This document shows positions 57,381 to 64,000 of a stretch of 64,000 nt of DNA, in pieces (position 1 is the first letter of the stretch; each line of letters starts with the position of its first letter). Location of the stretch: positions 496,001-560,000 of the forward strand of contig JAECYW010000014.1 in the NCBI GenBank assembly GCA_023014335.1, written 5' to 3'. A program made the translations under genes and the position numbers. The DNA comes from Galerina marginata (taxonomy: Eukaryota > Basidiomycota > Agaricomycetes > Agaricales > Galerinaceae). The notes under the pieces were generated by a model, which searched no databases, was not told the origin of the DNA, and was given only the letters and a program-made list of their open reading frames with translations.

Positions 57381-57884
57381 TCCCTGATTGAATTTTGAAA
57401 CGACGATGCCGTCCTCTTTCGAATTCACCATCACCATGATGTGGTGCGGAAAATCGCTACTGACTCGGATTATCTACTTAAATAATACCAGTGATCAAGA
57501 GCCGGAATTCAGCTTGACCAACAGTCCCGCGACCTCCTCACGCACGATGTCCACTCTTTCGCTGACACTCGTTGTTCAACCTACCTCAGAATAGTCGTCT
57601 GAACACAACGACAACAAGACTGACCTCTTTGCCGGCCCATTTTCTCCTCCTCAGTTGTGTTATCATGCGAGCCTGCATATATTCGCTCTTGTTGGTGATT
57701 TCTGTCTTACGGAGGAGCCCCGTTCATCGTCGCGATGCTCGTTTACTCAGTATATGCGTACCTGGGAAGGGAAGGGAAGGGGGTGAGTTTCGTCCAGCAC
57801 CTGGTCATGCACATGTCTAACTCCAATTTTATCTCCAAAGTCTTGAGCTCTTGCAAACGCGGCTGAAGAGCCTAAATGCAAAGT
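57381..57884. other. No recognised gene
   Basis: A 63-codon plus-strand frame starts at ATG 57,406 but resembles nothing. Another at 57,665 begins with a hydrophobic stretch and is interrupted by a GGGAAGG run. Confidence 0.35.
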
Positions 57885-58430
57885 TAAGCTCAAGAGCGAG
57901 ATCTGGGTAGGCGAAGCTACCAGGTCATAGCTCCCGAGCCGCCTTGTCTGTTTATTCGTGATGTTTACAACACGCGCCATGGAGTACGAGGGCGTCGATG
58001 TGGTCAGGCGGGAAATCCTCGCCAATATACGACTCTCAACATCGTCCACCTCCTCCTCAGCACACAGGCAGGTTCAGTATCGACGCGACGACGGGAAAAA
58101 CATGGCCAACTGCAAGCTCGAAATTGATAGGGGGACTTTGAGCCACCGATGAACCAGCTCTCAACTCAATTGTCTCTCTTACCCTTATATCTTCTCCTCT
58201 CCACTCCCTGATACTCTGTACCAAGGCTCCTTTGCTTGCTTTCCAGTGGTTAAGACCTGGTCATCTATGCCATTCCGGAGTTTGTTCCAACGTGACTTCG
58301 GTGGTTCCACCTCTGGGCGCGCCAGCTGCTGAACAACGATGGGCCTGAAGATCACCCCAAGTTGCGACCTTGTATATGTTTGAGGAGATAGAGATCAGGA
58401 GAAGAAAGCAGCACTGAAGGCAGCCTGATA
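57885..58430 (+). repeat. Dispersed repeat R1, inverted copy
   Basis: It aligns with the reverse complement of 6,370-7,075 over its full length, including GCGAGATCTGGGTAGGCGAAGC, CGTCGATGTGG, ACGACTCTCAACAT, AGCACACAGGC, CTTACCCTTATATCTTCTCC and GAGAAGAAAGCAGCAC. The two copies are 51 kb apart in opposite orientation. Confidence 0.75.
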
Positions 58431-58930
58431 TCTGATGTACATGGCCGGTACAAAACGATGTCAGCGTCTTTCCATTTGAGCTGGTAGCCTCGCCCTCCAT
58501 CTTCATCTCGATTATCCAAGCCCCGTTAAGGACTTCAGGGCCAACGGGCAAGGACAGGGCGTTGTACTATAGGAGAAAACGACGAGCAAGATTGCCGCGG
58601 CTGGGTCATATAAAGTATGAATCCTCTTTCTCCTTCACCTACTCGGTGTCGTTCTCTTGACCTATTGGTGTGGAGGTAATCCAGCTCCTAGTGGTGCAGC
58701 AGCCGTGTCTTCAAACTGTTTGCGTTTGGCGCCAAAGCACCCATACAATGTCGACGCGCAGACTGCGTCTTGAAGCTTGAAGCTTGAGCTTGAAAAGTCG
58801 CATGGCAAGCTCGAGTGCATCCTACGGCGTCGAGGTCAGATCTCTCCAGCTCGCCTGTCGTGCTCGTGCATCTTTACCAAAGTTCGAGGTCCATGACGTC
58901 GAAAGCCAGTCTCCTCGTCCGGCACGCCTG
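58431..58930. other. No recognised gene
   Basis: Short frames on both strands, none with a family signature. A CTTGAAGCTTGAAGCTTGAG run at about 58,770-58,790 is simple sequence. Confidence 0.35.
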
Positions 58931-58934
58931 TATG

Positions 58935-58986
58935 TCCCTCCTCCTCCTCCTCCTCCTCCTCCTCCTCCTCCTCCTCCTCCTCCTCC
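58935..58986. repeat. CTC trinucleotide microsatellite
   Basis: About 16 uninterrupted CTC (or TCC) units end in CCGCCT. All three frames stay open through it, giving spurious poly-Pro, poly-Leu and antisense poly-Glu readings. Confidence 0.95.
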
Positions 58987-59504
58987 GCCTCACGTCCACT
59001 TCCAACAGCGCCCCCTCTCTCCGTTCTCCGCCCTCCGTCCTCGTCCACCCAATCCAAGACTTTTGAACCCCTTACCCCTCACCCACCACCCATAACCAAC
59101 CTCTTCCCAACCCTCAACGCAGAGGGGATGCCCGTCGCCCGCGGCTGAGTATATGCGCTCAAACAGTCTTCGAGCGAGGTGCACTGCCAGCTTAGCTGCA
59201 ACGCCTGCTCTGTCTGAATCGCTAGGAAGGAAAGTGACAGGCCAAGTAAGTGCCACGACGAGAGTTCGTGGCGACACCATAGTACATGCTGAATCTTGGT
59301 GTTCCTAAGTGGCGGGCAAGGTTGGCACTGCCTACCCGTTCGTCGATCACGAACTAGCAAAAAATCAATGCTCGACCGGTGGGCGCAAACGAGAGGCTAC
59401 TCGATGGTTAATACCGGTGCTGGTGGTAGTGGAGTTGATGATTTGTCGGTAATGCATTGAATTCGTGCATCAGGCCATGATGCATGAGGACCGGCCGTGG
59501 ATGC

Positions 59505-59880
59505 GCTTGACTTCCCCCACTCTGTCGACGTGGCCGTTGCAGTCACAATGCCTCTTCCACCTCGAACAACATCGGCGTGGATGACGCAGCCCATCACCAG
59601 ACCCTCTTCTATCACTATTACTGGTTCCTCCACCCCCTCGATCTGGCTAACGCAGCGCCGCGTCTGCCTCCTCAACCTCCTTAGATACAGTTGACCTCCC
59701 CCACCTTGTCGATGAGGCCGCCGCGGTTATATTGCTTTCACCACCTCAAACGACATTGACGCGGATGAACATGTCCCAATTACCAGCCACCATACCACAC
59801 TACCATTGCTGCCTCATCCACTCGCGTTGATGTGGCTAATGTACCCCTACATTCACCTCCGGCATCCAAGGATGTGAGCA
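59505..59880 (+). repeat. Diverged tandem duplication, period about 187 bp
   Basis: GACTTCCCCCACTCTGTCGA (59,507) and GACCTCCCCCACCTTGTCGA (59,694) start two related units. Both continue with CCACCTC.AACAACAT or CGACAT and GCGTGGATGA or GCGGATGA. No gene is recognised here or in 59,881-60,347. Confidence 0.5.
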
Positions 59881-60347
59881 CCATAAGTCAACATAGGTAC
59901 CTGATTGATCTCCTCCAACTCATGGGCATACTTTCATGCAATGTTATAAGATACCTTTTTTACATTGAATGTGTTGGAGTGAAAGAAATAAAAGGACTCA
60001 AATGCCATGCAAATGATGCAATGGCCCACAAAACAAGTAGCTGCACTTTTGACTTTACAGGAAAGACATCATGATTGAGACTCGTATATGCTAGGCTACG
60101 CAATGGCTGACAAAACAAGTTTTGCTAACTTACACGATCCTCGACTATATGATGACCTTTGACTGACGTTGTCTGATTTTCATTTTTCCTGAGGATCATC
60201 GCACAGTGGACATACTGTAGAGTAAATTTTACAAAACGTGTACCCAGGCCACACGCTACAATGATATAGCCAAATCAAACAAATATGTTAACTCAGTACC
60301 GCTACAAATCGAACCAATATGTTGCTTGCCTCGCGAACGTCTCGCCT

Positions 60348-61471
60348 TTAGTCCCACAAAGTCCCCCACATTAATAGTTCCGTTTCGCTGCTAACGCCAA
60401 GGAGATTCGGGTTATCGGCCCTCCCAATAGCTGTGTAAGTAGAAATAAGACGATGTCAACTTCATGATGGAATGAAGAGGCTGAACAACTTACGAATGAA
60501 CTTGATGGCACATCAAGGGGAGATCAGATTGCGTCAACGAAAATCATAAAAGAGACAGAACGTACATAGCCAGAAAACTCACTGCCAACGCGATCGTCCT
60601 GATAGAAAACAACGTGGTCATTGGTATAGCTGACAAAGGTACCTTTGTTGATTTTGTCCAAGCTGTAGTAATGGAAATGGCCTTTAATGTCTGTGTGGTC
60701 GACATCATTGGTAATTTCATTCATGTGGAGCATATTTAAGGACACCTACCTAGAATACTAGTCGCTTTCAAGTGGGGATCATCGGTAAACATTGTCGCTT
60801 TCTTATTAATGGCTTTGGAAATATCGAGGGTCAAACGCTTGCTGTCCGCACTCTTTGTAAGAGTGGCTTCCACAGAGCTGTGGGCGGACGCTTCCTGCCA
60901 GTAGCCCGGGCGTTCATACCCGACCATACCAGCCACTGAGACAGCGTTGAACTAGTAGGAGTGGCCAAAATTAGAAAATTACAGTTGGCGATGCAACAAA
61001 GCCCTTACATAGTCATCACCAATGAACTAGTAATGTCGTGCAAAGGACTCCGTTATTAAGATGTTTCTTGAATGAAAATGTGACATACCTCAGCGACAAG
61101 TGTGTTGTCCTTGTAAAACTTGACCCACGCGATAAGTTGGCTATCCAATGGATTTATGGTCTTGTCCGACACATATTTATTTGCAGTCTTGACCAGTTCA
61201 ATGTCGTCATAATAGAAAAGACCAGCGGGATCTGGACGATATGCAAATAGCACAGGAGCAATGAGCAGTCAGGTCCTCGCAGGTTGATTAAAATTTAAAA
61301 CGCACCCGCTCCGATGTATGGGTTGTCGGAGAACTCTAGATTGAGGTCAGGAACCAGAACTCGCAAGCCCTTCGGATTGCCATATAGAGTGGAGTGGAAG
61401 AAAAGCGCCTCTGCGGGGATCGGCGGGTGCTTGTTGTATTTTTTTGCGTATGTTTCCCATATGCTAATCAT
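60348..61471 (-). CDS. Unidentified protein, seven exons including two micro-exons
   Basis: Exons 61471-61306, 61231-61089, 61026-61009, 60951-60750, 60690-60566, 60500-60494 and 60430-60348 sum to 744 nt and 247 aa. Exon 3 is 18 nt (FIGDDY) and exon 6 only 7 nt; the frame to the final LLMWGTLWD end needs the 7-nt exon. There is no signal peptide or membrane segment. The sequence is rich in aromatic and beta-forming residues: LFYYDDIELVKTANKYVSD, IAWVKFYKDNTLVAEFIGDD, VGYERPGYWQEASAHSS, KGHFHYYSLDKINKGTFVSY. That suggests a soluble beta-rich protein. I do not recognise the family. All introns are GT-AG. An alternative upstream start cannot be excluded. Confidence 0.65.
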
Positions 61472-61739
61472 TGTGGACGGAGGAAGATTGAGGGCACGAT
61501 TCCGCTCAACAATCTCGTCTTAAAAGGCACCACGACCTGCAGCTGACCTGTCAGTGTCACATGCTGGAATTCCCTATGAAATAACAGATGGGCGTCAACT
61601 AATTTGAGGTGTCCCAATCGGAATATGGCACGGCACGCAATTTGAATTTTGGGTTACGAGTCCTATTTATAGGGCTCGTTCTTTTATGATTCTTGACCCA
61701 CCCAAATTTTGGTCCTGCGTTACGCTCATTTAGCCGGCA

Positions 61740-62100
61740 AACCCCGGGATCTATTTTTAGTTCTGCTTCTATTCCCGTCGTCGTCGGTGTTCGACTTCAA
61801 GCTCTCATCACCATTCCACCATTCCATTTCCACGTCCCACCAGCCTCATCTACATGCCTGAGACGACGCTCAGCATTGCTCCGAGTGCCCCTCCCCTCCA
61901 ATAGGGATGTGGGCCGGAAATTGAAGAAATACGGGTGGGGAGAATACACCAGGTACGTCGCAAAAACCACTCTCATTATGCAGCTAACCCACACCTCGCA
62001 CAAATCCCAGCACCGGTCTCCGTCAACATGGCGAATGGAGCCCTCATTCGCCTCCTCCATCGCTGCACAGTCTCGCCAGCCCGCTCGTTCCTCAAGACCC
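61740..62100 (+). repeat. Dispersed degenerate repeat, copy 2
   Basis: This is the counterpart of 2,390-2,800. It shares CTCCGAGTGCCCCTCCCCTC-like, GGGATGTGGGCCGGAAATT-like and GGGGAGAATACACCAGGTACG-like blocks in the same order. No intact frame. Confidence 0.55.
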
Positions 62101-63120
62101 TCAAATGTAGGGTGTCTTTTTTATTGCTTATATGTACTTTTCAACTAATATCATTATTTTTTAACTAGGTTTCACGATACGAAAACATGCTGAATGAACC
62201 GCTGCCAACTCCCCCTACCTTCCAACCTCAGGGCTGTGGGTCGACATTCGGACAGCGGCGGCTCAACGGAGAGATGGAACACAAGGGGAGACTCAGGATG
62301 TGGGAGACCCACTAGGTGCGTCATGAAACAAGTCCCGTAGATTCATTTCACTTACCTATTCCCGCGTCCCCCCATGCTCATCCTTTGACCCCAAACCCAG
62401 TCACACATCCTCCACCCACCGGTACCTCGTCGATCCCCGTGCTGCTACCTGTATGCCCCCACCTCGACGTCCATGCCTGCGGAACCTAAACGAGCGGCAA
62501 CAGCGCTGCTCGCCTGCGCAACAACAACAAGCAGAACATCAGCAGGGACACTGCTGGTGGTGCTGCTGGGATGTGAAGATGCGGAGGCGGTGTGGCAGCA
62601 CAAGTACGTGCTGCCGCTCGCACTCGTCAATCAATCCTGGCCCCCTATTGACGCCAACTCCGCATTGAGGCAGGCCGACTCACTGAGCACAAGCACTACC
62701 TGCATGCGTCAGCCGTCACCGTTCAAGACGACGTCGGACGGATGGGGCATAGGGGAAGCCGTGTTGGAGGAGCTGCTGCTCATTGGCTGCGCGGGTGGTA
62801 GAGCACCTGCAACCAGCAATGCTCGCGCTGAGCTGCACCCCACTCGAGGAAGAGACGAGACGAATGGTGTCGTTAGCCTCCTCATTCCACCCCGTTCAAC
62901 TAAGCAGCCGCGTTATTACCCCAGCCCACCGTCGTTTGTTGTGATCCCTCCCCACCTCGACTCATCTCTCCACAGCCCACCGTGTTTGCGTCCATCCTCG
63001 GACGGGCTGAGGAATAGCGGCAGCAGCACCACATCAAGGCTGCTGCTTGGGGTTAAGGAGACTGCGAGTCTTTATCCCAGCTCTACATATTTCCTACGAA
63101 TGTACTTATGTAGTGAGTAG
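62101..63120. other. Low-complexity stretch with a 215-codon open frame
   Basis: An ATG-initiated plus frame runs from 62,473 to 63,120. Its composition (Ser, Thr, Pro, Leu-rich patches, no conserved-looking motif) and the GC-rich CAGCAG/CTGCTG context make it more likely chance than gene. Nothing else is recognised. Confidence 0.3.
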
Positions 63121-63848
63121 AAAATGTATATAAGATACAAGATATGTTTAATAAATGGTCTAACTGTAAGAAAGACATCGAGGTGCTAAGCCATACGGAT
63201 AGGATTTCCGCTTAAATTTGGTACCATTAGATTTGGATTTATCTTACATTACAGCCACGTATATATAAGTGAAACGACGTGTAAGTTAAGTGCGCAAGGG
63301 AGAGGAAAACGCGATAAAACTATTTATAGAAAATCTTCGGAGGAGCATCCATTCACGAAAGGCATTCCTATGTCTTTCCGCTCACTTTTGGCAATAAAAA
63401 TTATATCATTGTGTAGGTATTTACAAGTAGATCACGAATGTGTATTAAAATTGGAGGGGACATAAATTCTGGAGGTATATAACCCCCAAACAGATCGAGA
63501 GTTGACAGATTCTATTTATATCACTCATCCTACAGTGATTTATTTATATAGTTCGCTTTTCAAAACGGACTCATGGGATCCGTTGCAGATTCATTTGAGT
63601 CAGGGTGCATCCTGCCTCCCCAACAGGGTGAAAAACATCCCAGATGTTGAGTAGAGGTCAATAGAAGAGGGTGGGCGCTTTTTTGCATCAAAAATGGTGC
63701 CCAACAAGGCACAGTGACTGTGTCACTGTGAGCTTGAAGAATATTGATGGTAATTTGTAGGGTACATACAGGTGAACATTGAATATTGGATGATTGAGAT
63801 TACCTGACCCACGCCCATTGAGTTATGGGAAAAAAATCATGTGACAGG
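63121..63848. other. AT-rich stretch without genes; short inverted repeat at 63,710-63,730
   Basis: No frame of note. CACAGTGAC and GTCACTGTG (63,710-63,718 and 63,722-63,730) form an exact 9-bp inverted repeat around TGT. An imperfect one with GGGC and GCCC arms lies at 63,673-63,702. Confidence 0.5.
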
Positions 63849-63900
63849 CTGGACGTGTAAGGAGGCCCGTTTTTGAAAACGGGCCTCCTTACACGACCAG
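63849..63900. repeat. Near-perfect 52-bp palindrome
   Basis: A 20-bp perfect stem (63,854-63,873 with 63,876-63,895) has a 2-nt loop and is extended by CTGG/CCAG beyond one mismatch. Arms read CGTGTAAGGAGGCCCGTTTT and its complement. It looks like two terminal inverted repeats of a DNA element joined head to head, or the hairpin end of a non-autonomous element. Confidence 0.8.
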
Positions 63901-64000
63901 ACATTCAACATTGTAACCAATTTATGCACCCTATGACAACATACATGGGTGTTGGGAAGACTAGATATATATGTTGTATCATATATTCTTTTTTTACATG

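Noticed and set aside
58784..59095. Poly-Pro protein over the CTC repeat
   Set aside because: All frames are open through the microsatellite; flanking residues show no coding signal.
62473..63120. 215-aa protein
   Set aside because: Low-complexity composition, no motif and no similarity to any family known to me. Kept only as a low-confidence note in the gap entry.

Overview
The window reads as nuclear DNA of a mushroom-forming basidiomycete (Agaricomycetes). Genes are broken by many introns of about 48-75 nt, some exons are only 7-25 nt, and the recognisable families are typical of that group: NACHT NLRs with ankyrin arrays, a DUF3638/DUF3645 giant protein, and mucin-like one-pass membrane proteins with PPxY tails. 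No tRNA, rRNA, CRISPR array or complete transposon was seen. No database could be searched, so family names rest on motifs read by eye. Where I give an exon-by-exon model, its exons sum to whole codons.

Layout. (1) 1-21.3 kb is an accessory, immune-receptor region. It holds the 3' part of one NACHT-ankyrin NLR (1-2040), about 6 kb of degenerate repeat-rich DNA, the decayed 5' half of a Yta7/ATAD2-type AAA+ bromodomain gene (about 8.15-10.15 kb), a small secreted protein gene (10,908-11,706, minus), a complete 12-exon NLR (13,740-18,676; 1,440 aa, 19 ankyrin repeats), and the decayed 3' half of the Yta7-type gene (19.9-21.3 kb). The complete NLR therefore sits between two pieces of one dead gene. 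The two NLRs share coding sequence and 3' flank, so they are duplicates.

(2) 21.5-29.9 kb carries metabolic and repair genes: an NmrA-like NAD(P)-binding protein, a cytochrome P450 (minus), an O6-alkylguanine-DNA alkyltransferase (minus) and a peroxisomal-type alpha/beta hydrolase whose last exon has been tandemly duplicated. (3) 30.5-40.1 kb is a conserved housekeeping block: a SAMHD1-type HD dNTPase (minus) divergent from the ribosome-biogenesis gene URB1/NPA1. (4) 42.0-46.0 kb holds a tandem pair of one-pass membrane proteins. The duplicated unit carries a scrap of the 3' end of the next gene. (5) 46.5-56.3 kb is one giant DUF3638/DUF3645 gene (minus), about 3,050 aa, with two apparent frame-breaking micro-deletions in conserved stretches. 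(6) 56.3-64 kb is gene-poor. It has an inverted copy of a repeat seen at 6.4-7.1 kb, a CTC microsatellite, an unidentified seven-exon gene (60,348-61,471, minus) with 18-nt and 7-nt exons, and a near-perfect 52-bp palindrome near the right end.

The most interesting feature is the NLR block. Its near-identical tandem repeats, with variation confined to a few positions per repeat, fit a rapidly diversifying fungal self/non-self recognition receptor. The block is embedded in a broken, partly duplicated AAA+ gene.
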